Source: Hamadaea sp013361475 (lineage in GTDB: Bacteria; Actinomycetota; Actinomycetes; Mycobacteriales; Micromonosporaceae). From it: a stretch of DNA of 64,000 nt. Location: contig NZ_JBFAHM010000005.1 of NCBI RefSeq assembly GCF_040654195.1, forward strand, positions 186,001 through 250,000, read 5' to 3'. Within the stretch, counting starts at the first letter, position 1, and each line of letters begins with the position of its first letter. The notes under the pieces are model-generated. The model had not been told where the DNA came from. It saw nothing but the letters and a program-made list of their open reading frames with translations, and searched no databases. Below are positions 28,276-37,496 of the stretch, piece by piece. A program made the translations under genes and the position numbers.

Positions 28276-29190
28276 GTGGATCCGGCCGTGACTGTCCGCC
28301 GCATCATCATGGTCGCTACCGCGTTGGCGGCGCTGACCGTACCGGTGCTGTCCTACGCCCAGTCTCAATCCGACACCCATGCCGGCGGGCCGCTGCGCGA
28401 CGTGACATCCGACGAGGGCGACCTTCTGTATGCCGCCGAGGATGTCCTGCTCGGGCAATGCCTGCGGCGACACGGATATGCCTACCAGCCGCAAAAACCC
28501 GACGCGGCGATGCGGCCGTGGAATCTGCCGTACGTGGTGGACGACCTGTCCTGGGCCCGGTCGCGAGGGCTCGGACTGACAGACAGAGCACGAACAGCCG
28601 CCGCCCGGCGCGCCAACCCGAACCAGCGCTACCTGGAGTCGCTTCCCAACGACCGGCGCCAGGCGTACACGACCTGGATGTACGGAGCCGCCCCGGTCGG
28701 CATGAGCGCACCGAACCCAGCCGGTCACACAGTGACGCAAAACCCGGGCAGCTGCCAGTCGAAGGCCCAGGACGAGTTGTACGGCGACGTGCGGAGATGG
28801 TTCCGCGCCCGCGTGATCGTCGAGAACCTGCCGGCGCTGTACCTGCGCAAAGTCTACGACGACCCGCGATACATCGCGGCGCAGAGCGCATGGTCGACAT
28901 GCATGGGCGGCCATGGATACCAGGTATCCCGACCGTCCGAGCTGCGCGAGACGGTAACTGAACCCGCACCGGAGCAGACCACGCCCTCCGCGGACGAGAT
29001 CGCGGCCGCAGTCGCCGAAGCAACCTGCGCCCAGGAGACCGGATTCGGAGCCCAAGCTCGCGCGGTGCAAAACGAGCTGTCGACGGCGGCAGCGACGCGA
29101 TTCCAGGCCGACGTCGATTCCTATCACCGCCTGCAACTAGGCGCGCTGCCACGGGCAACCCGAATCGTGGCCGACGAGTTCGGAAAGTGA
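28276..29190 (+). CDS. Secreted protein with repeated Cys-x3-HGY-type motifs
   Basis: Protein of about 304 residues with a signal peptide (IIMVATALAALTVPVLSYAQS). GTG 28276 follows AGGA with good spacing; GTG 28288 is an alternative. The mature part is helical and contains CLRRHGYAY, an isolated NPGSCQSKAQDELYG, CMGGHGYQV and CAQETGFGA. The first, third and fourth are variants of one Cys-x3-(H/T)G(Y/F) unit. Uncharacterised actinobacterial exported proteins carry the same kind of motif, and paired disulfides are likely. It diverges from the SARP-STAND regulator across about 120 nt and precedes the I36-type inhibitor gene by 44 nt. The function is unknown. Confidence 0.65.
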   Translation: MDPAVTVRRIIMVATALAALTVPVLSYAQSQSDTHAGGPLRDVTSDEGDLLYAAEDVLLGQCLRRHGYAYQPQKPDAAMRPWNLPYVVDDLSWARSRGLGLTDRARTAAARRANPNQRYLESLPNDRRQAYTTWMYGAAPVGMSAPNPAGHTVTQNPGSCQSKAQDELYGDVRRWFRARVIVENLPALYLRKVYDDPRYIAAQSAWSTCMGGHGYQVSRPSELRETVTEPAPEQTTPSADEIAAAVAEATCAQETGFGAQARAVQNELSTAAATRFQADVDSYHRLQLGALPRATRIVADEFGK

Positions 29191-29234
29191 CTTCACCGCC
29201 ACCGTGGCGGTGACCAAAGAAAGGATATCCACCT

Positions 29235-29639
29235 ATGCGTAGGTCTATTGTGGCCGCCGCGACAGCGGCGGTCCTGGCCAGTGTGATGGCGGCTGCCCCG
29301 GCGAAGGCCGGCGACACCACCGTCAGACCTGCGAACTGTCCGTCCGGATACTTCTGCGCGTATCAGCTCGAAAGCTACACCGGGCTCATGTGGAAGTGGT
29401 CAGGCGATGACTACAACTGGGGCAACGACTACAGCGGCGGCCTGTCGGCGGCCAACCGGGCGACCTCGGTATACAACAACGGCACGCCCTGCTACCACTG
29501 CGACTACGTCCAGGTGTTCGACGACACCAGCTTCGACGTGTTCCTCGGCTGGTGGCCTCCGGGCTGGGGAAGCATGGACCTGCCGTCCTACCAGGACAAC
29601 AAGATCGAAGCACACGTGTGGGGCGGCCCCGTCGGCTGA
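29235..29639 (+). CDS. Secreted peptidase inhibitor I36-like protein
   Basis: Protein of 134 residues with a signal peptide (MRRSIVAAATAAVLASVMAAAPAKA) and an AAAGGA ribosome site. The mature domain begins CPSGYFCAYQLESYTG, the hallmark opening of I36/SMPI-like beta-gamma-crystallin folds (Cys-Pro-x-Gly-x-x-Cys-x-(Y/F)). It continues with NRATSVYNNG, CYHCDY and a Trp-rich loop (FLGWWPPGWGSM). The Streptomyces founder SMPI inhibits metalloproteases; many relatives are uncharacterised. A protease-inhibitor or surface role is inferred. A strong hairpin terminator follows 17 nt after the stop. Confidence 0.8.
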   Translation: MRRSIVAAATAAVLASVMAAAPAKAGDTTVRPANCPSGYFCAYQLESYTGLMWKWSGDDYNWGNDYSGGLSAANRATSVYNNGTPCYHCDYVQVFDDTSFDVFLGWWPPGWGSMDLPSYQDNKIEAHVWGGPVG

Positions 29640-29655
29640 TCGCCGCCACCTGTAA

Positions 29656-29685
29656 GCCGCCGGCGCCGGTCCCGGCGCCGGCGGC
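29656..29685 (+). terminator. Strong hairpin terminator after the I36-like gene
   Basis: GCCGCCGGCGCCGG (29656-29669) pairs perfectly with CCGGCGCCGGCGGC (29672-29685), a 14-bp G+C stem with a minimal loop. Confidence 0.8.
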
Positions 29686-29862
29686 TCGACGGCCCGCCGT
29701 TCCCACCATCCGTTGCCGGCTTCGCGTCGGCGCCAGCTCCGAGCGGGCTCGCCCGACACAAGACTCATGACAGTGAGCCCCGCGACGGTCCGAACAGCCA
29801 CGGATTCGACTCCGACTGATCACTCCTCGCCAGCGTGGCAAACGCGCACCCAAGGAGACCAC

Positions 29863-29955
29863 ATGCGCCAGCTATTCATCACAATCAACTGGGATCTGCC
29901 TTTGTGCACCGACAGCAAGCCCGAGTCCCACGAATCTCGCCAGCTGGTCGGCTGA
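29863..29955 (+). CDS. Short 30-codon ORF coupled to the SGNH fusion gene
   Basis: An ideal ribosome site (AAGGAG, 5 nt before ATG 29863) drives a 30-residue peptide starting MRQLFITINWDLPL and continuing with a Cys and a Ser/Glu-rich tail. Its TGA ends 2 nt before the ATG of the 1330-residue protein, which has no ribosome site of its own. This fits a leader ORF that supplies ribosomes by re-initiation. The peptide is not a signal sequence. It could be a regulatory leader, a small secreted peptide or a modified-peptide precursor, but no modifying enzyme is near. Confidence 0.5.
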   Translation: MRQLFITINWDLPLCTDSKPESHESRQLVG

Positions 29956-29957
29956 CG

Positions 29958-32900
29958 ATGCCATCCAAGCTGACGAACCATGGACCGCGCAGTCTGCGCA
30001 TGAGACTTGCGGCCGTCGCCGGGCTGACGCTGCTGGCGCAACTACTGGCAGCGCCCGCGGCGACCGCCCGATCATCAGCACCCACCGCGCCGGGCGAAAC
30101 CAGCGCAGTTATCCGATCCGACGTCGACCCGGCCGACCGGGCCCGAATCCTGGGTAAGCGTTGGCGATCCTCCACCGACCTGGCGTGGACCACCTCCGGC
30201 GACGCGACCGGATTCCACCTTCTGATCGCCCGTGCGTCCGACGGATACGCGTGGCGCACCGCCGCCACCCTCGCCGAGCCCGGCTTCGACACCGACATGT
30301 GGATCGGCAACGCGTGCGTCACCGCCTCCGGCCGCCGAGCAGTGATCGTGTACGCCCCCCGTTCGTTCACCAACCGGGCCGACCTGTTCGACCGCGGCGG
30401 ATTCACCGCGGTAGTGGACCTGACGACCGGCGTGGTGACGAAGCTGGCCCGGCTGTCCACTCTGGCCTACTTCAACCCCGGCTGTGGGGCCGGCGAGACG
30501 GCGGTACTGACCCAACTCAGCGGTGACACCGACGACGCGGCTAAGACCCCGGTACGGACCAGGCTAACCGTGGTCGACACCGCCACCGCGACGATGCGCG
30601 TGCCTGTCATGGTGCCGGGGGAACTGACCTCGGCCGTGGCGACCCAAACGGGGATCGTCGCCGCGGCGTCCGGCCAAATCGTGTCGATCTCCTCGACCGG
30701 GCAGACATCGGCAGCGGCGGCCACCTCAGGCGTGCCGTTCCACCTCACTACCGATTCGGCAGGCGGCGTCATCTACGCCGAACGCGGTCAGCAGGACTCC
30801 ATGCGCCTGCGGCGCACAGTGCCTGGCAGCGGCAACCGTCCAGTGACGCTGGCTACCGGGCGGCTCGGCAAGATCGGGGTCGCCGCCGCCGGCGGCAAGG
30901 TCTATCTGACGGGCGCTGCTCAACAGGTCCACCCGCTGCCCGCCACCGTCGTCCGAGTCGACGCGCCAGCCGGTGCAAACATCTCCACCCAAGGACAGCT
31001 GGCGGTCACCAAAACCGCGTGGGCGGGCAAGACCGACCCGAGACTGTTCCCACCGGACCCCGATACGCCTCGGCCGGTACGCATCGACGCACGAAGCCTC
31101 GTCACCGGCCAACCAATCACCTTCGGCGCCGGACCGGCCAACCCGGCCACCCGAGCCCCCGCCCTCAACCCGAAACTCGGCGGGCCCGGCAAACAACGCC
31201 AGAGCATCACCGCGGCGACCTCGACGGACCCGATCGACCAGGACCGCTGGTGCTCCGTGCCACGCAACAACCGGATCTTCCAAGTGCTGCAGCCCAAGCC
31301 ACGTCAGGTGGAATGGGCGATCGACCAGGCGGTCACCGGCTCGCTGACCGTGCAGCGCCCCAGCAACTGGATGAACCTCGGCATGCGCGGCTACACGCCG
31401 CAGGGCATGTTCCCAAGCATCGGCCTACTCGGCGGCGGACGCGTCCACGCCCAGATCATGCTGGGCATCGCTGCCCAGGAATCGAACATGTGGCAGGCCT
31501 CGCGCCTTGCCCTCCCCGGAGTGACCGGCAACCCGCTGATCGGCAACTTCTACGGCCTGGACATCTACGACGACGACCTGTCGGACGACTGGGACGTCCG
31601 CTGGAACGAGGCGGACTGCGGCTACGGCGTCATGCAGGTGACCGACGGTATGCGGCTGGCAGGACACGAGAAGCCCGGGGAGACCGCCCTGTCCTGGGAC
31701 AAACAGCAGGCCGTCGCAGCCGACTTCGCAGCCAACATCGCGGCCGGGCTGCAAATCCTGCAGAAGAAGTGGAACGAAACCCGGGCCGCAGGGCTGACCG
31801 TCGGAAACGGCGACCCGGCCGGCCTAGAGAACTGGTTCTTCGCCGTCTGGGCCTACAACAGCGGCTTCCATCCCAATCTCGGCGACGGCTCCCCGTGGGG
31901 ACTCGGGTGGGCGAACAACCCGGTCAACCCCCGCTATCCCGCCGACCGGTACCCGTTCATGGAACTCACCTACGACGACGCCGCCCACCCGCAGAACTGG
32001 CCATATCCAGAGAAGGTCATCGGCTTCGCCGGGCACCCGCCGGAGCTGCCGGAATCGGCTGAACGCGACAGCATGACCTTCGTCTCCGGGTTCCGGCCGG
32101 CCTGGTGGACCAACGAAGCCTACCGGTTGTCAGCCAAGCCGGCGATCGACCAGTTCTGCAGCACGGTCAACGACTGCTACCCAGGACAGCTGTACACGCC
32201 CAACGACCCGGGCGATCCTGACGATCCCGACGACGGCACCATCGGCGAACCGGCCGGCCCGTGCTCCCACAAGAACGCCAACGGTTACTTCGACCTCATG
32301 TGCTGGTGGCACCAACCGACCCAATGGAAGAGCGATCCGGTCACCACAGGCCGGGAACTGCTGCGCTTCGACCCCGGCTACGACTATCAAGCCGACGCCA
32401 ACTCGTTCCCGCCCAAATGCCACCGGGAAGACCTGCCCGCCGGGGCGATGATCGTCGACGACGAGCCGGCGTCCACACCGAAGATGCGTCCGTGCAACAA
32501 CCTCTTCACCGACGCCGGAACATTTACGATGTCCTTCCCACAGGACGGCACCGGGCATTACCGGGCCAAGGCCGACCTGCACCAGCTCGGCGGAGGATTC
32601 AACGCCCACTTCTGGTTCTCCCACACCCGCCGGGCCGACGACAAGGCCGGCTCCATGAACATCACCGGCACCTGGAACTTCAACCAGATCCTCAACGGCT
32701 GGGGGCGGGTGATGGTGCACATCCCCGACCACGGCGCCCACACCCAGCAGGCCAAGTACGAGATCGACACCGGCAGCGGCTTCACCGCCGACCGCTACCG
32801 GGTCATCCTGCAACGCATCCGCTCCAACACCTGGGTTCCGCTGGGCGCTTTCAGGTTCAACGGCCTGCCCGCGGTCCGGCTGTCCACCGCGACCCAGGAC

Positions 32901-33950
32901 GGCGTCGGCGACGAAGACATCGCCTGGGACGCGGTCGCCATTCAGCCATTGTCGGCAAAGCCAACCAATCAGATCGTGGCTCTTGGCGACTCGTACGCGT
33001 CGGGTGAAGGCGCCGGAGACGAGAACCTCCCCGACTATCCCTACTACCCGGAGACCGACTTCAAACTCAAGCTCGACAACGGGGCCGACGCCTACCGCAA
33101 CGTCTGCCACCGGTCGAAGAACTCCTGGTCGCGGCTGGCACACATGCCCGACTCCACCGCCACGATCGGCCTCCGCGCCGACCAATGGGACAGCACCATG
33201 GACTACCACTTGCTGGCCTGCTCCGGCGCAACAACCGAGAACCTGCTTCCGTATTACAGCGTTCCCGCCGACCAACGACCACGCAACGCTTTCAACCGCG
33301 TCGGAACAGGTCAATACAATGAGCTGTCCCAACTCGACCGCGGATTCCTCGACGCGAGCACAACCCTCGTCACGCTGTCTATCGGTGGCAACGACGCCCG
33401 CTTCTCCGACATCATCAAGGAATGCATCTACGGGGCAGTGCCTGAACTCGGTGACCCCTGCTACGCGGCCACCTTGGCGGGCGACACCAGCAGCCTCATT
33501 TTCGCCTCGCCCGAGCGCATCCGCGGCCCTGTCAAGGAATCCATCCGCACCGTGCTCACAGAGATCCACAAACGGGCACCCAATGCGCAGATCCTGCTCA
33601 TGGCATACCCGAGACTGTTCAGCGATCAAGACGACCACTGGTGCGTAGACGGCATCAACGCCCTCGAGGAAGATTGGCTGGGCGAGCAGGCCACCCTCAT
33701 CCAAAGCGAATTCGTAGATCTAGGTCAGCAGATGCGCGCCACGGGCGTCCCGGTCCGGATCGGTCAGCCGATCAACGACTTCTTGGGCCGCGGAGTTTGC
33801 GCTTCCGTCCCGGCGCTGAATGGCATCGTACTTGACAAGACCGACGGTGAGGGCGAAGGCGAGTTTGCTTCGCAACAGTCGTTCCATCCGAACCTTCTCG
33901 GCGCAATCACCTACGCCGGTGTCATGACCATGGCCGTCGACGACATGTAA
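29958..33950 (+). CDS. Secreted fusion: propeller-like + lysozyme/transglycosylase-like + golvesin-like + SGNH hydrolase
   Basis: Protein of 1330 residues with a signal peptide (MRLAAVAGLTLLAQLLAAPAATA). Residues 45-400 form a beta-propeller-like region. Residues 480-720 resemble a soluble lytic transglycosylase or lysozyme: RVHAQIMLGIAAQESNMW supplies the catalytic Glu (E508), followed by CGYGVMQVTDGM and NWFFAVWAYNSGF. After a DPDDPDD linker, residues 855-1000 look like a golvesin/Xly-type binding domain (TFTMSFPQDGTGHYRAKADLHQ; DRYRVILQRI). The C-terminus is an SGNH/GDSL hydrolase with GDSYASGEG (S1012), SIGGND (N1145) and SFHPN (H1310). Peptidoglycan cleavage plus deacylation is inferred. 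The start is fixed by coupling to the 30-codon ORF. Confidence 0.85.
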   Translation: MPSKLTNHGPRSLRMRLAAVAGLTLLAQLLAAPAATARSSAPTAPGETSAVIRSDVDPADRARILGKRWRSSTDLAWTTSGDATGFHLLIARASDGYAWRTAATLAEPGFDTDMWIGNACVTASGRRAVIVYAPRSFTNRADLFDRGGFTAVVDLTTGVVTKLARLSTLAYFNPGCGAGETAVLTQLSGDTDDAAKTPVRTRLTVVDTATATMRVPVMVPGELTSAVATQTGIVAAASGQIVSISSTGQTSAAAATSGVPFHLTTDSAGGVIYAERGQQDSMRLRRTVPGSGNRPVTLATGRLGKIGVAAAGGKVYLTGAAQQVHPLPATVVRVDAPAGANISTQGQLAVTKTAWAGKTDPRLFPPDPDTPRPVRIDARSLVTGQPITFGAGPANPATRAPALNPKLGGPGKQRQSITAATSTDPIDQDRWCSVPRNNRIFQVLQPKPRQVEWAIDQAVTGSLTVQRPSNWMNLGMRGYTPQGMFPSIGLLGGGRVHAQIMLGIAAQESNMWQASRLALPGVTGNPLIGNFYGLDIYDDDLSDDWDVRWNEADCGYGVMQVTDGMRLAGHEKPGETALSWDKQQAVAADFAANIAAGLQILQKKWNETRAAGLTVGNGDPAGLENWFFAVWAYNSGFHPNLGDGSPWGLGWANNPVNPRYPADRYPFMELTYDDAAHPQNWPYPEKVIGFAGHPPELPESAERDSMTFVSGFRPAWWTNEAYRLSAKPAIDQFCSTVNDCYPGQLYTPNDPGDPDDPDDGTIGEPAGPCSHKNANGYFDLMCWWHQPTQWKSDPVTTGRELLRFDPGYDYQADANSFPPKCHREDLPAGAMIVDDEPASTPKMRPCNNLFTDAGTFTMSFPQDGTGHYRAKADLHQLGGGFNAHFWFSHTRRADDKAGSMNITGTWNFNQILNGWGRVMVHIPDHGAHTQQAKYEIDTGSGFTADRYRVILQRIRSNTWVPLGAFRFNGLPAVRLSTATQDGVGDEDIAWDAVAIQPLSAKPTNQIVALGDSYASGEGAGDENLPDYPYYPETDFKLKLDNGADAYRNVCHRSKNSWSRLAHMPDSTATIGLRADQWDSTMDYHLLACSGATTENLLPYYSVPADQRPRNAFNRVGTGQYNELSQLDRGFLDASTTLVTLSIGGNDARFSDIIKECIYGAVPELGDPCYAATLAGDTSSLIFASPERIRGPVKESIRTVLTEIHKRAPNAQILLMAYPRLFSDQDDHWCVDGINALEEDWLGEQATLIQSEFVDLGQQMRATGVPVRIGQPINDFLGRGVCASVPALNGIVLDKTDGEGEGEFASQQSFHPNLLGAITYAGVMTMAVDDM

Positions 33951-33966
33951 GCATCACAACCAATCT

Positions 33967-33994
33967 GGGCGTGGCGGCCGGTTCCGCCACGCCC
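33967..33994 (+). terminator. Hairpin terminator after the SGNH fusion gene
   Basis: GGGCGTGGCGG (33967-33977) pairs perfectly with CCGCCACGCCC (33984-33994) around a 6-nt loop, 17 nt after the stop. Confidence 0.8.
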
Positions 33995-34079
33995 GCATCG
34001 GTGTCCCTGCAGTGGCGGGTCAGGATCTTGAGATCCGACTGCTGAGTCCTATCATGCCTCCGCCAGGCAGCCCCGTTCG

Positions 34080-34220
34080 AGGCGGAGCGAGCGGTACGCC
34101 GCTGCGAAGGTGCGGCGCATCGGCCAGCCCTGGGCTGCCATCGGCCGCCGATGCGCTTGCGACCCACGCGCACACCGTCTCGGCGTAGCTGCCGGTGCAC
34201 GCGGTCCGCGCCGTAGTTGG
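34080..34220 (-). pseudogene. Possible IS3-type transposase fragment
   Basis: The minus strand encodes YGADRVHRQLRRDGVRVGRK (about 34215-34156), which resembles the HTH_21 segment of IS3-family OrfB proteins. A different frame just after it reads MAAQGWPMRRTFAAAYRSL. No DDE catalytic core or terminal repeats remain. It is a short relic in an otherwise gene-free interval (33995-34658). Confidence 0.4.
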
Positions 34221-34658
34221 GCCCCAACGCCGTCCAGATCTCATGGCTATTTGCATCGTCATGGCCACAAGGATCAGCGGCCGCATCCAACCACCCGTAG
34301 GACGTGAAGGGCTCGAAGCCAAGGACCGGTAGCAGGGTTGCGACTGCGAACCGGTCAGTTCGTCTCAGTCTCGTGCGGATGTGGGCAGGCGACAAAGCAT
34401 GCGTTGATAGAACTGATGTTCACGGGCGGGGTCCTAACCAGTGGCAGCGGAAGACGCCGTAGACATAGGCATCCCGGATCTGCCGGGGTAGAGAGGCCTC
34501 ATCGGCCGCTGTGGGTTGCGACTGACTCGGGTGCCTGACGCTGGCGTTGCGTGGCTGCCGGACACGTAGTCCCGCTGAATCGCGCGCTGAGGGGCGGTCT
34601 GCATCCCCGCTCGGGTCGGTACTGTCGGCGTCGGCTCGGCGGCCCGTATCGTGGGCTG

Positions 34659-35762
34659 GTGCGCAGGGTGCCCGGACTGGACGTGGTGGTGGCTTTCGCG
34701 CTGACCGCGTTCATGGTCCTGGTGTCCGTCGCGGGTCGGGTGGATCAGCCCTACGCCCGTCCGGTGTCCGCGTCGGGGATCGTCCTGCTGGTCTTGGCGG
34801 GCATCGCGTTCGCGGTGCGTCGGGTGGTTGCGCGTACCTCCTTCGTCCTGGTGACAGGCTGCGTCGTCGCGTACCTGGCCCTGGATTTCGCCGGCTGGGC
34901 GGTGTACGTCGCCGCGGTCGCGAGCCTGATCGGGCTGATCTTCGCGGTGCCGCAGCGACGGCGCTGGGTTCCGGCCGTCACGGTGGCGGGGTTGGCGATA
35001 TCGGTCGCGACCGGGCGTCCGGAAGGGTGGGACGCGGCCCGGATGCTCACCATCGCGGCCGTATGGGCCGCGATCGCGATCTTCGCGTGGCGCATGGCAG
35101 AGATCCGGCGGCGGCAGATCGAGCGCGACGCGGCCGCCCAGGTGCTCGACGAACGGTTACGCATCGCCCGGGACCTGCACGACCTGCTGTCGCACAGTCT
35201 CGCCACGGTCAGCCTGCGCGCGGCCGTCGGACTCCACTTGCTCGATCAGCAGCCCGATCAGGCTCGGGAGGCGCTTCAGGCGATCCGGATCACCAGCAAC
35301 GACGCGCTGGCCCAGGCCCGCGCAACACTTTCACTGGTACGCGGAGAGCAGAGCCCGCCCACGCCGAGCCTGTCCGACCTGGACGCGTTGGTCAGATCTG
35401 TTCGCGAAGCAGGCGTCACAGTGCATCTCGACGCTCGCGTCGCCGACGAAGCGGTGCCGTCAGCCGTCGGGCAGACCGCATACCGGGTCGCTCAGGAAGC
35501 CTTGACGAATGTGCTGCGCCACGCCGGGGCCAGTGCCACAGCGCGCGTACGCGTGCAGGTGGTGCACGATCAGCTGGAGATCGACGTGACCGACGACGGT
35601 GTCTCGTCGGGCGGCGCGTCCTCCGACAAGGTCCGCTCGCCAGGTCACGGCCTGTCCGGCATGGCTGAACGTGTCGCGGCGGTCGGCGGTTCGCTGCAGA
35701 CCGGGCCGGAATCTAGCGGGTTCGCCGTACGCGCCCGCCTGCCGTTGGCGGTCGGCAGGTGA
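34659..35762 (+). CDS. NarL-type sensor histidine kinase (first two-component system)
   Basis: Membrane sensor kinase of 367 residues. GTG 34659 is preferred: a TATCGT -10-like hexamer ends 6 nt upstream and no ribosome site is seen, so a leaderless start is likely. Upstream in-frame codons are Arg/Gly-rich and non-conserved. Four or five membrane spans occupy residues 5-145. HisKA_3 follows with ERLRIARDLHDLLSHSLATVS, whose first His is the phosphoacceptor. The HATPase has AYRVAQEALTNVLRHAGAS (N box), DVTDDG and GHGLSGMAERV (G box). The stop overlaps the GTG of its cognate regulator by 4 nt. The signal is unknown; the lack of an extracytoplasmic domain suggests sensing within the membrane. 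Confidence 0.9.
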   Translation: MRRVPGLDVVVAFALTAFMVLVSVAGRVDQPYARPVSASGIVLLVLAGIAFAVRRVVARTSFVLVTGCVVAYLALDFAGWAVYVAAVASLIGLIFAVPQRRRWVPAVTVAGLAISVATGRPEGWDAARMLTIAAVWAAIAIFAWRMAEIRRRQIERDAAAQVLDERLRIARDLHDLLSHSLATVSLRAAVGLHLLDQQPDQAREALQAIRITSNDALAQARATLSLVRGEQSPPTPSLSDLDALVRSVREAGVTVHLDARVADEAVPSAVGQTAYRVAQEALTNVLRHAGASATARVRVQVVHDQLEIDVTDDGVSSGGASSDKVRSPGHGLSGMAERVAAVGGSLQTGPESSGFAVRARLPLAVGR

Positions 35763-36433
35763 GCGTACTGCGGGTGGTCCTCGCCGACGACCAGGCGATG
35801 ATCCGGTCGGGCCTGCGTGCGTTGCTGGCCGCCGAACCGGACATCGACGTCGTCGCAGAGGCGGGTGACGGCGCGACGGCGCTGGCCGCGGTGCGTACGC
35901 ACCGGCCGGACGTCGTCGTGATGGACATCCGCATGCCGGTGATGGACGGCATCGCCGCCACCCGGGCGATCGCCGCCGAACCAGCCCTGTCCGACGTCAA
36001 AGTCCTCATCCTGACCACCTACGACGAAGACGCGCTCGTGTTCGAGGCCATCCGCGCGGGTGCGGCCGGCTTCCTGCTCAAGGACGCCGAGCCGGCCGAG
36101 CTGATCCGCGGTGTGCGCGTCACCGCCGCCGGGGAGGCGCTGCTCGCGCCGGCCGCCGCCCGGAAGCTGATCGGTGCGTTCGCTGCCACACCTGCGCTCT
36201 CAGGACCGCCGTCGCTACAGTTGGAGGTCCTCACCGAGCGCGAACGCGAAATCGTCACCCTCGCCGGTCGCGGCATGTCCAATGTCGACATCGCCCGGCA
36301 CCTCGTGATCAGCCCGGCCACCGCGCGTACGCATGTCTCCCGGGCGATGATCAAGATCGGTGCGCGGGACCGTGCTCAGCTGGTCGTGTTCGCGTACGAG
36401 ACGGGTCTGGTCCGGCCAGGCGACGCCGCCTGA
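35759..36433 (+). CDS. NarL/FixJ-family response regulator (first two-component system)
   Basis: Protein of 224 residues with a receiver domain (VVLADDQAMIRSGLRALL; VVVMDIRMPVMDG with the phosphoacceptor Asp; LTTYDED; FLLKDAE with the conserved Lys). A LuxR-type HTH follows at residues 155-215 (LTEREREIVTLAGRGMSNVDIARHL, then TARTHVSRAMIKIGARDRAQ). The GTG start lies in the GTGA overlap with the kinase stop, so the two are translationally coupled. About 100 nt downstream is a multi-pass membrane protein gene on the same strand that may be part of the regulon. Confidence 0.93.
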   Translation: MSVLRVVLADDQAMIRSGLRALLAAEPDIDVVAEAGDGATALAAVRTHRPDVVVMDIRMPVMDGIAATRAIAAEPALSDVKVLILTTYDEDALVFEAIRAGAAGFLLKDAEPAELIRGVRVTAAGEALLAPAAARKLIGAFAATPALSGPPSLQLEVLTEREREIVTLAGRGMSNVDIARHLVISPATARTHVSRAMIKIGARDRAQLVVFAYETGLVRPGDAA

Positions 36434-36539
36434 TACGTCCATCGACGTATCCCGCGAACCGCTCTACGCCCGACTGCGTACTCGTGATGCCGTCCACCGG
36501 CGGACGACCCGACCGCCGTTAGGGACCGACACTTTTCGC

Positions 36540-37187
36540 ATGCCAATGTATGAGCGTCTCATCCGGGTCATCGTGGCGATCGCGATGGTCGGCGGCCCGC
36601 TCGGCTACCTCATCGGCGGGACACTCAGCCCGGCGATCCACGCCCCCGACCAGTCCAGCATCACCGCGGCCGCCGCCACGAACCCGACCATCAACAGCCT
36701 GCACATGCTGGCCTTCGTCCTCGCCTCCTACCTGCTACCCATCGGTGCCGTCGGCCTGGCGTTCCTGGCCTATCCGCGTACGCCATGGGCCGCCACCATC
36801 GGCGGCATACTCGCCGTCATCGGCTGGCTGCCGTTCTCCGCCCTCACCGCCCTCGACGATCTGATCAACGTCGCGGCTGAACAGCCCTCCGCCGCCATTC
36901 TCGGTTCCCTGCTGCACACATTCGGCGGCGACCCGGTCATGCTCGGATACCTACTGGTCTACATCGTCTGCCACCTGATCGCGTACGTGATCCTGGGACT
37001 GGCCCTGCGCCGCCACGTGATCCCCGCCTGGGCCGGCTGGGCCATGGTCGCGAGCAGCCCGCTGACCGTGCTGGCGTTCGCGCTGCCGTCGAGCCCACGC
37101 GTCATCGGCGCCATCGCCTTAACGTTACTGGTGGCAGGCAGTGTCCCGGCCGCCGCGGCGATGTTGCGCACACAGCGCTCATCCTGA
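36540..37187 (+). CDS. Multi-span membrane protein next to first two-component system (DUF4386-like)
   Basis: Protein of 215 residues. The first or second ATG (36540/36546) is the start; there is no strong ribosome site. Seven hydrophobic segments are spread over the whole length, with an outward loop (SPAIHAPDQSSITAAAATNP) after the first. Key stretches are IGGILAVIGWLPF, DDLINVA, GDPVMLGYLLVYIVCHLIAY and IPAWAGWAMVA. The layout matches the protein at 42252-42953, which also neighbours a NarL-type system, so both appear to be DUF4386-like. The role is unknown. It could be a stress-responsive membrane protein controlled by the regulator just upstream. Confidence 0.65.
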   Translation: MPMYERLIRVIVAIAMVGGPLGYLIGGTLSPAIHAPDQSSITAAAATNPTINSLHMLAFVLASYLLPIGAVGLAFLAYPRTPWAATIGGILAVIGWLPFSALTALDDLINVAAEQPSAAILGSLLHTFGGDPVMLGYLLVYIVCHLIAYVILGLALRRHVIPAWAGWAMVASSPLTVLAFALPSSPRVIGAIALTLLVAGSVPAAAAMLRTQRSS

Positions 37188-37462
37188 AGATCAATGGACC
37201 ACATCTGCGCGGTCGTCGACGGGCCGGGCCTATCTGAGCACGCATCGAGCGGAGCATCGGTGGGGGGTCCGCAAATCGATGCCGGGGCTTCGGCAGGCAA
37301 ACAGGATGGCTGTGTCTCGAGCGGCACCTCCACCGCCCGAATGGTCAGGGTCTGCTGGCCCGCTGGCGCAATCGCATAATTAGCTGCCGTCATTCGCTGC
37401 GCTCGGAGGTACATCGATTGCTGGCGATGGCGGAGGGAAGTCCAGGAGGCTGGACGGCCCGC

Positions 37463-37496
37463 AGTCACACCGCAGATACGTGGCTGCGGTGTGACT
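37463..37496. terminator. Bidirectional terminator between convergent genes
   Basis: AGTCACACCGCAG (37463-37475) pairs perfectly with CTGCGGTGTGACT (37484-37496), a 13-bp stem with an 8-nt loop. It lies midway in the 390-nt gap between the membrane gene and the DedA gene, where I see nothing else. Confidence 0.8.

Noticed and set aside
32130..33704. Antisense open frame of 524 codons over the SGNH fusion gene
   Set aside because: It mirrors the third-position bias of the real gene and has no domain or ribosome site.
34547..35668. Alternative frame of 373 codons overlapping the first sensor kinase
   Set aside because: The frame at 34659-35762 carries the complete HisKA_3 and HATPase motifs; the other is Arg/Gly-rich noise.
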